A stretch of DNA of 64,000 bases from Sporichthya brevicatena (GTDB lineage: Bacteria > Actinomycetota > Actinomycetes > Sporichthyales > Sporichthyaceae), in assembly GCF_039525035.1 (NCBI RefSeq), contig NZ_BAAAHE010000010.1, forward strand, positions 71,263 through 135,262. Direction: 5' to 3'. Shown piece after piece: positions 48,178 to 57,036 of this stretch. Under the pieces are notes generated by a model. The model was not told the DNA's origin and did no database searches. It worked only from the letters and a program-made list of their open reading frames with translations. A program made the position numbers and the translations under genes. The number at the start of each line of letters is the position of its first letter. Position 1 is the first letter of the stretch.

Positions 48178-48423
48178 CTACGACGGTGTCTCGGGGGTGT
48201 CCACGACGTCCGAAGCGCCGCCCGTGACGCCGCCCCGGTCGCGTTCGCGGAGCAGGGAGATTGCGGTCCCGGCGGCGCCGGCGATCAACAGCAGGCCGGT
48301 GTAGAACCAGCGCAGGTCCGCGACCTCGATCGCGTCGCTCTGCACCGCCAGCCACCCGGCGGCGACCCCGACGAACAGCAGCCCGAAGGTCAGGGAGACC
48401 GGGTCCAGATCATGCCGCCGCAC
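48178..48423 (-). CDS. Small membrane protein, 81 residues
   Basis: Two hydrophobic segments (about 10-27 VSLTFGLLFVGVAAGWLAV and 40-57 FYTGLLLIAGAAGTAISLL) and a polar C-terminus. GTG start; its first codons overlap the end of the PspC/LiaF-like gene by 14 nt, so it is very likely co-translated with it and may belong to the same envelope-stress unit. No family recognised. Confidence 0.7.
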   Translation of the reverse strand: MRRHDLDPVSLTFGLLFVGVAAGWLAVQSDAIEVADLRWFYTGLLLIAGAAGTAISLLRERDRGGVTGGASDVVDTPETPS

Positions 48424-49654
48424 GACGCACCTCCACGTGTCCGATGCCCTGTTCGATCCGGACGGTCAGCCGGCCGCCGCCGGGGCCGTCCGCCCCGTCG
48501 TCGCGACCGGAGCGCGAGACCCCGAACCCGCTGTGCTCGGAGTCGAAGACCTCGACCGACCCGATGCCCAGGTCCACGTCGGTCACGACGTCGACGTTCG
48601 GCGGGACCACGAGTTCCAGGTCGCCCACGCCCACCTCGACGGCGGTGGAGACGTCCTGGTCGGTGAAGTCGACCTGCGTGAAGTCCAGCCGGACGAGGCC
48701 GCCGCGGTACTCGTACTTCGACGCGATCTCCGCGGCGGACAGCGGCGTGATCGCGTGCTCGTGATCGGCCCAACCGCCGCGGTAGGCGTCGACGAAGACC
48801 GCCGGCGGCAGCGCGAGGGCGCCCACGACGCCGAGGGCGATCAGCCAGCGGCCGCGCCCGTAGCGGGTGCCGATCAGCAGACCCGCACCGGCGCCGGCGA
48901 GGACGAGCGCGGGGTAGGCCGCGGTGGGCACGTCGCTCCCCGCCAGGTCCGCCATCCCCAGCGCGCCGAGCGCGATCAGCACCAGGCAGAACGTCAGCCG
49001 GCCGAGGATCGACCGCTCCCGGGGTGCAGCCGGGGGCGCCGGGGGAGCCGGCGCGAGCGGGGGCAGCGGTGCCGTCGGCGCCCAGCCGCCGGCCGGCGCC
49101 GGGTAGCCGGTCTCGCCCCACCCGGTCGGGGCCGGGGGCGTGGGGCCGGCGGTCGGGTCCGCCGGCGGCGGGGTGAAGGGCGGCGCGGTGAAGGGCGGCG
49201 GGGCCGCCGCGGGCGGGGACTCGCGGCGGGCGAGCACGACCGCGGTGATGACGAACAGGGCGATCAGCAGCAGCCCGCGGTCGTCGACGACCCAGCCCAT
49301 GCTGAGCACGGCCGCGAGGCCGAGGACGGCGGCGAGCAGGAGCACCGGCCAGGGGTTGCTCCCGCCGCGGGCGATGACGCGCTCGGCGAGCGAGGTGTCG
49401 CGGTCGTCCTCGGGCATCAGCAGCCAGCACGCGAGGTAGACGATCAGGCCGGCGCCGCCGAAGAAGGACAGCACGACCATGAGGACGCGGACGATGACGG
49501 GGTCCAGCGCGAGGGACTCGGCGAGGCCGCCGCAGACGCCGGCGAGCACGCGGTCGGACCGGCTCCGGCGGAACCGGCGCGGCCCGGGCGGCGGGGGCGC
49601 CGACGCGGTGGACGGGGGCGGCGGGGTGGCCGTGGGGCCCAGGTGTTCGGTCAT
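48410..49654 (-). CDS. PspC-domain protein with LiaF-like C-terminus
   Basis: 414-residue membrane protein. After a Pro-rich start it has a PspC domain (SRSDRVLAGVCGGLAESLALDPVIVRVLMVVLSFFGGAGLIVYLACWLLMP, about residues 32-82), several hydrophobic helices, a Pro/Ala-rich loop, and a beta-rich end (DVSTAVEVGVGDLELVVPPNVDVVTDVDLGIGSVEVF) like the toastrack domain of LiaF. Such proteins sense envelope damage and modulate a partner kinase. The start is uncertain: ATG 49654 (CATGCT 7 nt upstream, leaderless-like) or ATG 49666. It is divergent from a PspC-headed kinase, a clear functional hint. Confidence 0.85.
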   Translation of the reverse strand: MTEHLGPTATPPPPSTASAPPPPGPRRFRRSRSDRVLAGVCGGLAESLALDPVIVRVLMVVLSFFGGAGLIVYLACWLLMPEDDRDTSLAERVIARGGSNPWPVLLLAAVLGLAAVLSMGWVVDDRGLLLIALFVITAVVLARRESPPAAAPPPFTAPPFTPPPADPTAGPTPPAPTGWGETGYPAPAGGWAPTAPLPPLAPAPPAPPAAPRERSILGRLTFCLVLIALGALGMADLAGSDVPTAAYPALVLAGAGAGLLIGTRYGRGRWLIALGVVGALALPPAVFVDAYRGGWADHEHAITPLSAAEIASKYEYRGGLVRLDFTQVDFTDQDVSTAVEVGVGDLELVVPPNVDVVTDVDLGIGSVEVFDSEHSGFGVSRSGRDDGADGPGGGRLTVRIEQGIGHVEVRRAAA

Positions 49655-49808
49655 GACATCGAGCATGTTCTCGCGGCTCGCGTGCGGGTATCCGGAACTG
49701 CCCGGACCCGACCCGGAGATCGTCCCGGGTGGGGGGCTCCCGGGTCCGGGGCGAGCCCGGGTGCGTCCCGGGTACCCGGACCCGCTCGCGCGTGTGACGA
49801 TCATCGAC

Positions 49809-51119
49809 GTGGACACGAGCACCTTCGGCCTGGACACCGGCTCCCCGCTGGGGCCGGCCGCCGACGGCTCGCCCCGCACGCGCTACCGCCGCCGCCGGGA
49901 GAACCGGCTCGTCGCCGGCGTCGCCGGCGGCATGGCCGACCACCTCGGCCTGGACCCGCTCCACGTCCGGGTCGCGTTCGCGGTCATGAGCGGCATCGCC
50001 GGGTTCGGCGTCGTGCTCTACGGCGCGTTCTGGCTCGTCGTCCCGCTCTCCGAGCCCTCCGCCGCGGCAGAGCCGCCCGGTCTGGCCGCGGCGTCGCGGC
50101 GTGGGCTCCGGCGGCTTCCGGCCCGTGGTCCGGAGCCGGAGTCGATCGGCCAGCTCGTCGCGCTGCTGGCCGTCGCGCTCGGCGCCGTCCTCGCGCTGCA
50201 GCAGACGGGCCTCGGCGTCGACGAGACGGTGCTCTGGCCGGCGCTGGCCGTCATCGCCGGCCTGGCCGTGGTGTGGTGGCAGGTCGACGAGGCCGACCGG
50301 TCCGCGCGGACGGCCGACGCGCCGGCACCGTCGTCGTGGCGCCGCCGGGTGCTCGTCGGGATCCGGTTCGTCGCCGGGGGTGTGCTGGTCACGCTGGGTC
50401 TGGCCACGTACCTGGTGCTGGCCGGGGGTCCCGGCGGTGTCCGCCGCGGGGTGCTCGGGGCCGTGGTCCTGCTCGGTGGTGCGGCGCTGCTCGTCGGCCC
50501 CTGGGTGCTGCGGACGTGGCGGTCGCTGGCCGACGAACGCGCGGAGCGCATCCGGTCCCAGATGCACGCCGACCTCGCGGCCCATCTGCACGACTCGGTC
50601 CTGCAGACGCTCGCACTGATTCAGCGTCAGGCACACGACCCCCGCGAGGTGATGCGGCTCGCGCGCGGTCAGGAACGCGACCTCCGCGAGTTCCTGTACG
50701 GCGACCGTGACACCGCGCAGGACGTCTCCACCCTCGCCGCCGCCCTGCGCCGGACGGCCGCGGAGGTCGAGGAGGCCCACCGGGTCCCGGTCGAGGTCGT
50801 GACGGTCGGCGACGCCGATCTCGACGGCCCCGCGGCCGACGCGCGCCGGGCCCTGCTCGCCGCGGCCCGGGAGGCGATGGTGAACGCGGCCGTCCACGCC
50901 GGCACGACCGTCGACGTCTACGCCGAGGTCGACGGCGACACCGTCGTCGCGTACGTGCGCGACCGCGGCCCGGGTTTCGACCCGGACGCGGTGCCCGAGG
51001 ACCGCGCGGGGGTCCGCCACTCGATCGTCGGGCGCATGCAGCGCCACGGCGGGCGGGCCGTCGTGCGCAGCCGGGCCGGCGAGGGGACCGAGGTCGAACT
51101 GCGGTTGGGGGAGAGCTGA
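49809..51119 (+). CDS. PspC-headed sensor histidine kinase (NarL/DesK class)
   Basis: 436-residue kinase. Residues about 30-85 are a PspC domain (RENRLVAGVAGGMADHLGLDPLHVRVAFAVMSGIAGFGVVLYGAFWLVVPL). Two to four further membrane helices follow, then a HisKA_3 dimerisation helix with phospho-acceptor His261 (HLHDSVLQTLALIQRQA). The ATPase domain has the N-box AREAMVNAAVHAG and DRGPGFDPD. The start is unsure: GTG 49809, with GACGAT 7 nt upstream, or GTG 49794. Its stop is 2 nt before the response regulator. PspC fused to a kinase suggests membrane-stress sensing. Confidence 0.88.
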   Translation: MDTSTFGLDTGSPLGPAADGSPRTRYRRRRENRLVAGVAGGMADHLGLDPLHVRVAFAVMSGIAGFGVVLYGAFWLVVPLSEPSAAAEPPGLAAASRRGLRRLPARGPEPESIGQLVALLAVALGAVLALQQTGLGVDETVLWPALAVIAGLAVVWWQVDEADRSARTADAPAPSSWRRRVLVGIRFVAGGVLVTLGLATYLVLAGGPGGVRRGVLGAVVLLGGAALLVGPWVLRTWRSLADERAERIRSQMHADLAAHLHDSVLQTLALIQRQAHDPREVMRLARGQERDLREFLYGDRDTAQDVSTLAAALRRTAAEVEEAHRVPVEVVTVGDADLDGPAADARRALLAAAREAMVNAAVHAGTTVDVYAEVDGDTVVAYVRDRGPGFDPDAVPEDRAGVRHSIVGRMQRHGGRAVVRSRAGEGTEVELRLGES

Positions 51120-51121
51120 GC

Positions 51122-51805
51122 ATGAGCGGGTCGCTGCGCGTCGTGGTGGTCGACGACCACCGCATGTTCCGGACCGGCGTCCGGGCCGAGCTCGACGCCG
51201 CGCGGGACGGGTCCGCCGGCGGACCGGGGGACATCACGGTGGTCGCGGAGGCCGAGGACGTCCCCACGGCCGTCGCGGCCACGCTGGAGCACCGTCCGGA
51301 CGTCGTCCTGCTCGACGTCCACCTCCCCGGGGGCGGCGGGGCCACCGTGCTGCGCGAGGTCCTCGCCCAGGCGCCGGAGATCCGTTTCCTCGCGCTCTCG
51401 GTGTCGGACGCGGCGGAGGACGTCATCGGCGTGATCCGCGCCGGGGCCCGTGGCTACGTCACGAAGTCGATCACCGGCCCCGAACTCGCGGAGGCGATCC
51501 GCCGCGTGGCCGCCGGTGACGCCGTGTTCTCCCCGCGGCTCGCCGGGTTCGTCCTCGACGCGTTCGCCGGACCCGGTGCCCCCGGCCCCGCGCCCGCCGT
51601 CGACCCCGAGCTCGACCTCCTCACCTCCCGCGAGCGGGAGGTGCTCCGGCTGATCGCGCGCGGCTACACCTACCGCGAGATCGCGAAGGACCTGTTCATC
51701 TCCGACCGGACGGTGGAGTCCCACGTCTCCGCGGTGCTCCGCAAGCTCCAGCTCTCCAACCGGCACGAGCTCTCCCGGTGGGCGACCGACCGCCGGCTGA
51801 TCTGA
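51122..51805 (+). CDS. Response regulator, NarL/LuxR type
   Basis: 227-residue partner of the upstream kinase. The receiver has the acidic pair Asp11-Asp12 (VVVVDDHRMFRTG), phospho-acceptor Asp64 (VVLLDVHLPG) and the conserved Lys in GYVTKSITGPEL. The C-terminal LuxR helix-turn-helix is LTSREREVLRLIARGYTYREIAKDLFISDRTVESHVSAVLRKLQLSNRHEL. ATG start with GAGAGC upstream. Likely targets are its own locus and the divergent PspC/LiaF-like gene. Confidence 0.93.
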   Translation: MSGSLRVVVVDDHRMFRTGVRAELDAARDGSAGGPGDITVVAEAEDVPTAVAATLEHRPDVVLLDVHLPGGGGATVLREVLAQAPEIRFLALSVSDAAEDVIGVIRAGARGYVTKSITGPELAEAIRRVAAGDAVFSPRLAGFVLDAFAGPGAPGPAPAVDPELDLLTSREREVLRLIARGYTYREIAKDLFISDRTVESHVSAVLRKLQLSNRHELSRWATDRRLI

Positions 51806-51904
51806 GGGACCGAGCTGCCTGGCTGAGCTGCCTGGCCGAGCTGCCCGACCCGGGTGTCGGCGCGACCGCATAGGGTCGTTCGACTGCCGAGGAAGGGAAT
51901 TCGG

Positions 51905-52249
51905 GTGGACGCGCTGCGGGCGATCCTCTTGGTGCTGCATGTGGGCGGCATGGCTGTGCTGCTCGGTGGTTTCCTGCTCGAGGTGATGAGCGGGAACCGC
52001 CGGTTCTCGCCGGTGATCTTCCACACCGCCGGGATCCAGTTCCTCACCGGGCTGGCGCTGGTCGGGGTGAACGAGGCCGACGACCGCGACCTGAACCACA
52101 CGAAGGTCGCCGTGAAGCTGCTGGTCGCGCTGACGGTCGTCGGGCTGACGCACGCGCTGCGGAAGAAGGACCCGCTTCCGGCCCCGGCGTTCTTCGCCGC
52201 GTTCGCGCTGGCCGCGGCCAACGCGGTGATCGCCTACTCCTGGACCTGA
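51905..52249 (+). CDS. Small membrane protein, four helices
   Basis: 114-residue hydrophobic protein: MDALRAILLVLHVGGMAVLL begins helix 1, then further helices at about 42-55, 68-85 and 93-112, with short polar loops. No cysteines or obvious cofactor ligands apart from His residues in helix 1 and FHTAGIQF. GTG start with GAGGAAGGG upstream; TAGGGT at about 51872 may be its -10 box. No family recognised with confidence. Confidence 0.75.
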   Translation: MDALRAILLVLHVGGMAVLLGGFLLEVMSGNRRFSPVIFHTAGIQFLTGLALVGVNEADDRDLNHTKVAVKLLVALTVVGLTHALRKKDPLPAPAFFAAFALAAANAVIAYSWT

Positions 52250-52293
52250 TTCCGGGGGCCGGTGCGGGCCCCGCCGCATCGCGCACCGCGACC

Positions 52294-52299
52294 TAGAGT
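52294..52299 (+). promoter_or_regulatory. -10 box of a predicted leaderless promoter (uvrD)
   Basis: TAGAGT ends 7 nt before the ATG at 52307, with no Shine-Dalgarno sequence between. Confidence 0.55.
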
Positions 52300-52306
52300 G
52301 AGAGCA

Positions 52307-54742
52307 ATGGACACGCTTTTCGACGACCTCCCGATGCCCGGCTCGGGAACGCCCGCGAAGCGTGTCCGGCCCGCCGCGGCGCCCGAGCGCACTGAGCCGG
52401 CGTCGGGTCCGGAGCCGTCGAGGGCCGTGCCGTCGGGGGCCGTGCCGTCGAGGGCGGAGGCGCCGGCCCGTCCGGCGCCCACGGCCGAGGACCTGCTCGC
52501 CGGGCTGAACCCGGAGCAGCGGGCGGCGGTGGAGCACTCCGGGTCGCCGCTGCTGATCGTCGCCGGCGCGGGGTCGGGCAAGACCCGCGTCCTCACGCGC
52601 CGGATCGCGTACCTGATCACGGTGCGCCACGTCCGGCCCTCGCAGATCCTCGCGATCACCTTCACCAACAAGGCCGCGGGGGAGATGAAGCAGCGCGTCG
52701 CCGAGGCGGTCGGGTCGGCCGCGCCGAACTGGGTGTCCACGTTCCACTCGGCGTGCCTGCGGATCCTGCGCTTCGAGGCGAAGCGGCTGGGGTTCACGTC
52801 CGGGTTCTCGGTCTACGACGACACCGACCAGCAGCGCCTGCTGCGCATGGTCGTCCGTGACCTCAATCTCGACCCGAAGCGCTTCACGCCGCGGGCGATC
52901 GGCAACGCGATCAGCGGTCTGAAGAACGAGTTGATCGACCCGGACACGTACAGCTCGACCGCGACCGGCCCGGTCGAGACCACGTACGCCGAGTGCTACC
53001 GGATGTACCAGGAGCGGCTCCGCGCCGCGAACGCGCTCGACTTCGACGACCTGATCATGACGACGGTGAACCTGCTGCAGGCGTTCCCGGACGTCGCCGA
53101 GCACTACCGGCGCCGGTTCCGGCACGTGCTGGTCGACGAGTACCAGGACACCAACCACGCGCAGTACGTCCTCGTCCGTGAACTCGTCGGCGGAACGGAG
53201 GCCGTGGACGGACATGACGTTCCGGCAGAACTGCCGCCGGCCGAGCTCTGCGTCGTGGGTGACGCGGACCAGTCGATCTACGCCTTCCGGGGCGCGACGA
53301 TCCGGAACATCCACGAGTTCGAGCGGGACTACCCGAACGCGCGCGTGATCCTGCTGGAGCAGAACTACCGCTCCACGCAGACGATCCTGTCCGCGGCGAA
53401 CGCCGTCATCGCCCGGAACCCGGATCGCAAGCCGAAGAACCTGTGGACCGACGCCGGCGACGGGGAGAAGATCGTCGGCTGGGTCGCCGAGGACGAGCAC
53501 GCGGAGGCGTCGTTCGTCGCGGCCGAGGTCGACCGGCTCGCCGACGCGGGGCTCGCGAAGCCCAGGGACGTCGCGGTGTTCTACCGGACCAACGCCGCCT
53601 CCCGGGTGTTCGAGGAGGTCTTCATCCGCGTCGGGCTGCCGTACCGGGTCGTCGGTGGTGTGCGCTTCTACGAGCGCAAGGAGGTCCGCGACGCCCTGGC
53701 GTACCTGCGGGTGCTCGCCAACCCCGAGGACGTCGTCAGCCTGCGCCGCATCCTCAACGTCCCCAAGCGGGGGATCGGCGACCGCGCGGAGGCGTGCATC
53801 GACGCGCTCGCGAGCCGGGAGCGCATCACGTTCCCGGCGGCGCTGCGCCGCTGCGAGGAGGCCTACGGCATCGCGACCCGGTCGCTGACGCAGGTGAAGG
53901 CGTTCAACGACCTGATGGACCAGCTGGCGACGCTCGTCGAGGCCGGCACGGGGCCGTCCACGGTGCTGGAGGCGATCCTCGAGCAGACCGGGTACCTGCA
54001 CGAGCTGGAGACCTCGACCGACCCGCAGGACGAGACCCGCATCGAGAACCTCGGCGAGCTCATCGCGGTCGCGCGGGAGTACGAGGAGGCGAACCCGGAC
54101 GGCTCGGTCGCCGGCTTCCTCGAGCGCGTGGCCCTGGTCGCGGACTCCGACCAGCTGCCGGACGCCGACGGCGGTGGTGCCGACGACGGCGAGGACGGCG
54201 GCCAGGTCACGCTGATGACGCTGCACACGGCCAAGGGCCTGGAGTTCCCGGTCGTGTTCCTGACCGGCTGCGAGGACGGGATCTTCCCCCACATGCGTTC
54301 GCTCGGCGACCCGGTCGAACTGGCCGAGGAGCGCCGGCTCGCCTACGTCGGGCTGACCCGTGCGCAGGAGCGGCTCTACGTGACCCGGGCCGAGGTCCGC
54401 AGCGCCTGGGGCGCGCCGCAGTGGTACCCGCCGTCGCGGTTCCTGGAGGAGATCCCGCCGCACCTGGTCGACTGGCGGCGGACCGCCAACCGCAGCCCGT
54501 TGCAGGCGCTGGCCCAGGGCTCGCCCCGACCGGCCGCCCGGCCCGCCGGACGGGCCCAGGCGGGGCCGAGCAAGCCGATCGTCGCGCTGTCGGTGGGGGA
54601 CCGGGTCACCCACGACACGTTCGGGCTGGGCACGGTGGTCGCCACCGCCGGCGTCGCCGACAAGGCGGAGGCGACCATCGACTTCGGCGACGGGGCACCC
54701 AAGCGGCTGCTCCTCCGCTACGCCCCGGTCGAGAAGCTCTGA
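52307..54742 (+). CDS. uvrD1: ATP-dependent DNA helicase UvrD/PcrA
   Basis: Superfamily 1A 3'-5' helicase used in nucleotide excision repair. The 811-residue product has motif I AGAGSGKTRVLTRRI, motif Ia AITFTNKAAGEMKQR, motif II LVDEYQDTNHAQY, motif III VGDADQSIYAFRGA, motif IV LLEQNYRST and motif VI AEERRLAYVGLTRAQERLY. The C-terminal tudor-like RNA-polymerase-binding domain (GDRVTHDTFGLGTVVATAG) is present. The first 65 residues are a disordered Pro/Ala extension with AVPSGAVPS repeats. The order uvrD1 - M23 peptidase - sucCD matches mycobacteria, apart from the two inserted genes. Confidence 0.96.
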   Translation: MDTLFDDLPMPGSGTPAKRVRPAAAPERTEPASGPEPSRAVPSGAVPSRAEAPARPAPTAEDLLAGLNPEQRAAVEHSGSPLLIVAGAGSGKTRVLTRRIAYLITVRHVRPSQILAITFTNKAAGEMKQRVAEAVGSAAPNWVSTFHSACLRILRFEAKRLGFTSGFSVYDDTDQQRLLRMVVRDLNLDPKRFTPRAIGNAISGLKNELIDPDTYSSTATGPVETTYAECYRMYQERLRAANALDFDDLIMTTVNLLQAFPDVAEHYRRRFRHVLVDEYQDTNHAQYVLVRELVGGTEAVDGHDVPAELPPAELCVVGDADQSIYAFRGATIRNIHEFERDYPNARVILLEQNYRSTQTILSAANAVIARNPDRKPKNLWTDAGDGEKIVGWVAEDEHAEASFVAAEVDRLADAGLAKPRDVAVFYRTNAASRVFEEVFIRVGLPYRVVGGVRFYERKEVRDALAYLRVLANPEDVVSLRRILNVPKRGIGDRAEACIDALASRERITFPAALRRCEEAYGIATRSLTQVKAFNDLMDQLATLVEAGTGPSTVLEAILEQTGYLHELETSTDPQDETRIENLGELIAVAREYEEANPDGSVAGFLERVALVADSDQLPDADGGGADDGEDGGQVTLMTLHTAKGLEFPVVFLTGCEDGIFPHMRSLGDPVELAEERRLAYVGLTRAQERLYVTRAEVRSAWGAPQWYPPSRFLEEIPPHLVDWRRTANRSPLQALAQGSPRPAARPAGRAQAGPSKPIVALSVGDRVTHDTFGLGTVVATAGVADKAEATIDFGDGAPKRLLLRYAPVEKL

Positions 54743-54760
54743 CCCGCGGGTCGGTGGGCG

Positions 54761-55762
54761 TCAGTCCCGGCCGCAGTCGCCCTCGCTGAGCTTCGCCTCG
54801 AGGTCGTCGAGGATCGCCGTCGCCCCGATCAGGCCGATGCCGACCATCCAGGTGTCGTCGTCGACGTCGAACTGGCAGCCCTTCTGCACGGCCTGCAGCC
54901 GGCCCCACAGCGGGGTGACCTCGCCGCGGGTGGTCTCGTCCTCGGCGCCGTAGGTGGTGGTGAAGAGGATGTCCGCGTCGGCGCGCGTGAGCTCCTCGGA
55001 GCTGAGCCGGGCGATCGCGAACTGGTCGTAGGCCAGGTCCGGTGCCCCGAGGCCGACGGCCCGCAGGACGCTGCCGGAGAAGCTGTCCGGCCCGTAGACC
55101 CGGGTCTCCCCGGGCAGGAAGCGCATGATCGTCGCGTCGGCGTCCTTGAGGCCCAGGCGGTCCCCGAGCTCGGACGCGCGCCGGTCGAAGTCCGCGAGCG
55201 CGTCCCGGGCCTCCTGGCCACGGTTCAGCGCCTCGCCGACGAGCAGGAAGTCCTCGCGCCACGCGGTGCCGGGGCCGTTCGCGAAGACGGTCGGCGCGAT
55301 CGCCGAGAGCTTGTCGTAGAGGGCGTCGTCGCGCAGGGTCGAGGACAGGATCAGGTCGGGCTGCAGGGCTGCGATCGCCTCCAGGTTCGGCTTCGCGATC
55401 TCCCCGACGATCTCGACGCCCTCGGTCCGGTCGGCGAGGTACTCGGAGATTCCGGTGTCGACGCTCGTGCGCACCGCCCCCACCGGCTTGAGGCCGAGGA
55501 AGATCGCGGCGTCGAGGATCGGGGAGTCGAGCGTGACGATCCGCTGCGGCGCGGCCGGGACCTCGGTGGAACCCTTCGCGTGCGTGACCGTGCGGGTGCC
55601 CGAGGTCTGCGTGCCGGCTGCGGGGGAGGCGGACTGCGCCGGGGCCTCGACACCACCCCGTGGGCCGTCGAGCAGGGTGTTCTCGTCGTCCGAGCAGGCC
55701 GCGAGCGGAAGGGTGAGCAGAGCGAGCAGGGCGGGCGTGGCGACGAGCGTGCGGGCGCGCAA
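54761..55762 (-). CDS. Siderophore-binding lipoprotein (FepB/FhuD-type)
   Basis: 333-residue substrate-binding protein for an iron-siderophore ABC importer. TTG at 55762 is chosen as the start because GGGAGA lies just upstream and it yields a proper lipoprotein signal (RARTLVATPALLALLTLPLAACSDD, lipidated Cys23); the frame is open to 56023, but that would overlap the divergent gene. The body has the periplasmic-binding-protein pattern PQRIVTLDSPILDAAIFLGLKPVGAV, GEIAKPNLEAIAALQPDLIL and TRVYGPDSFSGSVLRAVGL. No permease or ATPase gene is adjacent. A DtxR/IdeR box was looked for but only a weak match was found. Confidence 0.86.
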   Translation of the reverse strand: MRARTLVATPALLALLTLPLAACSDDENTLLDGPRGGVEAPAQSASPAAGTQTSGTRTVTHAKGSTEVPAAPQRIVTLDSPILDAAIFLGLKPVGAVRTSVDTGISEYLADRTEGVEIVGEIAKPNLEAIAALQPDLILSSTLRDDALYDKLSAIAPTVFANGPGTAWREDFLLVGEALNRGQEARDALADFDRRASELGDRLGLKDADATIMRFLPGETRVYGPDSFSGSVLRAVGLGAPDLAYDQFAIARLSSEELTRADADILFTTTYGAEDETTRGEVTPLWGRLQAVQKGCQFDVDDDTWMVGIGLIGATAILDDLEAKLSEGDCGRD

Positions 55763-55868
55763 GAAATCTCCCGGTTTCGGTGGACATTGACCGTTTCTCA
55801 GGTTCCCCTTAGCCTCCGAACTATCCGCTCCCCTGCCGAGAGAGCGGCGTTCACGAGTCGAGGCCCCC

Positions 55869-57020
55869 ATGAATTCTCGCTGGTCCCGTCGTGCCCTCGG
55901 AGCCCCGCTGGTGGCGGCGCTGCTCGCCGCCGGACTGCCGGCGACCGCGGCCGACGCCGCCGCCGGGGCGCCGGACGTCGCCGAGCGGGTGTGCCGCACC
56001 AGCCGGGTTCCGGTGAGCTTCACCTCCGTGCCCTACGTGCCGGGGGCGGCCGAGCCGGCCGTGACGACGCTGGAGAACCAGCAGATCTTCGTGCGCTTCT
56101 GCCAGCCGAAGGACAAGCCCTCCCGGACCGTCCAGGTGCTCGTGCACGGCATCACCTACGACCACCGGTACTGGAACCTGCCCGACCCCGACGGCTCCGA
56201 GCGGTACTCGTGGGAGGCCGCCGCCGTGAAGGCCGGCTACGCGACGCTCGCGATCGACCGGCTCGGGGCGGGGGAGAGCTCGCACCCGCCGAGCTTCCAG
56301 GTCGACATCAACTCCAACGCCGCGGCCGTCCGCGCCCTGATCTCGGCGCTCCGGGCCGGCAAGGTCCAGGCACCGGTGAAGAACGTGCCGGTCGAGAAGG
56401 TCGTCCTCGTCGGTCATTCCTACGGCTCGATCACGAGCTGGTTCGCGGCCTCGAACAACCCCGAGGTCGACGCCGTCGTGCTGACCGGGGCGACCCACAA
56501 CATCCGCGAGTTCCACACGCCGCTGATCGTGTCGGCGCCGCTCTACCCGTCGTTCCTCGACCCGGCGTACGCCCAGAAGGCTTACGACCCCGGCTATCTG
56601 ACGGACCGTCCGGGAACTCGGTACGACACGTACTACGCGCCGGACACCAACGTCGACGACCGCATGGTGGCCGCCGACGAGGCCACCAAAGGCACCGTCA
56701 CTTTCTCCGAGCTGAACAACTACCCGTTGTTCTTCCGGGCGCCGCTCGACATCCGCGTGCCGGTGTTCCTGCTGATCGGCACCAACGACGGCCTGTTCTG
56801 CTCCCTGGAGCCCGGCGACCTCGGGGCACCCTGCGACACGGCCGCGAACCTCGTCGCGAGCGAGGCCCCGAAGCTGGGACCGAACGTGCCCTCGGTGGAC
56901 GCCTACCTCGTGCCGGGCGCCGGCCACGCGCTGAACGCCGTCCGGTCCTCGCAGGAGTCGTTCGGCGCCGCGCAGCGCTGGATCCACACCACGGTGAGCG
57001 GCGGGAAGCACCGGCACTGA
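55869..57020 (+). CDS. Secreted alpha/beta hydrolase
   Basis: 383-residue exported hydrolase. A twin-basic/Ala-rich signal peptide (SRRALGAPLVAALLAAGLPATAADA, cleavage near residue 30) precedes the mature domain with LVHGITYDHRYWNLP, nucleophile elbow GHSYGS, acid in LLIGTNDGLF and catalytic His in VPGAGHALN. Four cysteines in the mature part could form disulfides. The substrate is unknown (ester or lipid). ATG start; divergent from the siderophore-binding gene and convergent with the M23 peptidase. Confidence 0.88.
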   Translation: MNSRWSRRALGAPLVAALLAAGLPATAADAAAGAPDVAERVCRTSRVPVSFTSVPYVPGAAEPAVTTLENQQIFVRFCQPKDKPSRTVQVLVHGITYDHRYWNLPDPDGSERYSWEAAAVKAGYATLAIDRLGAGESSHPPSFQVDINSNAAAVRALISALRAGKVQAPVKNVPVEKVVLVGHSYGSITSWFAASNNPEVDAVVLTGATHNIREFHTPLIVSAPLYPSFLDPAYAQKAYDPGYLTDRPGTRYDTYYAPDTNVDDRMVAADEATKGTVTFSELNNYPLFFRAPLDIRVPVFLLIGTNDGLFCSLEPGDLGAPCDTAANLVASEAPKLGPNVPSVDAYLVPGAGHALNAVRSSQESFGAAQRWIHTTVSGGKHRH

Positions 57021-57036
57021 CTGCCGGGCTGGGCTG

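Noticed and set aside
55798..55816. Possible DtxR/IdeR iron box upstream of the siderophore-binding lipoprotein
   Set aside because: TCAGGTTCCCCTTAGCCTC matches only about 10 of 19 positions of the iron-box consensus and lacks dyad symmetry. The gene's function invites the match, but the sequence does not support it.
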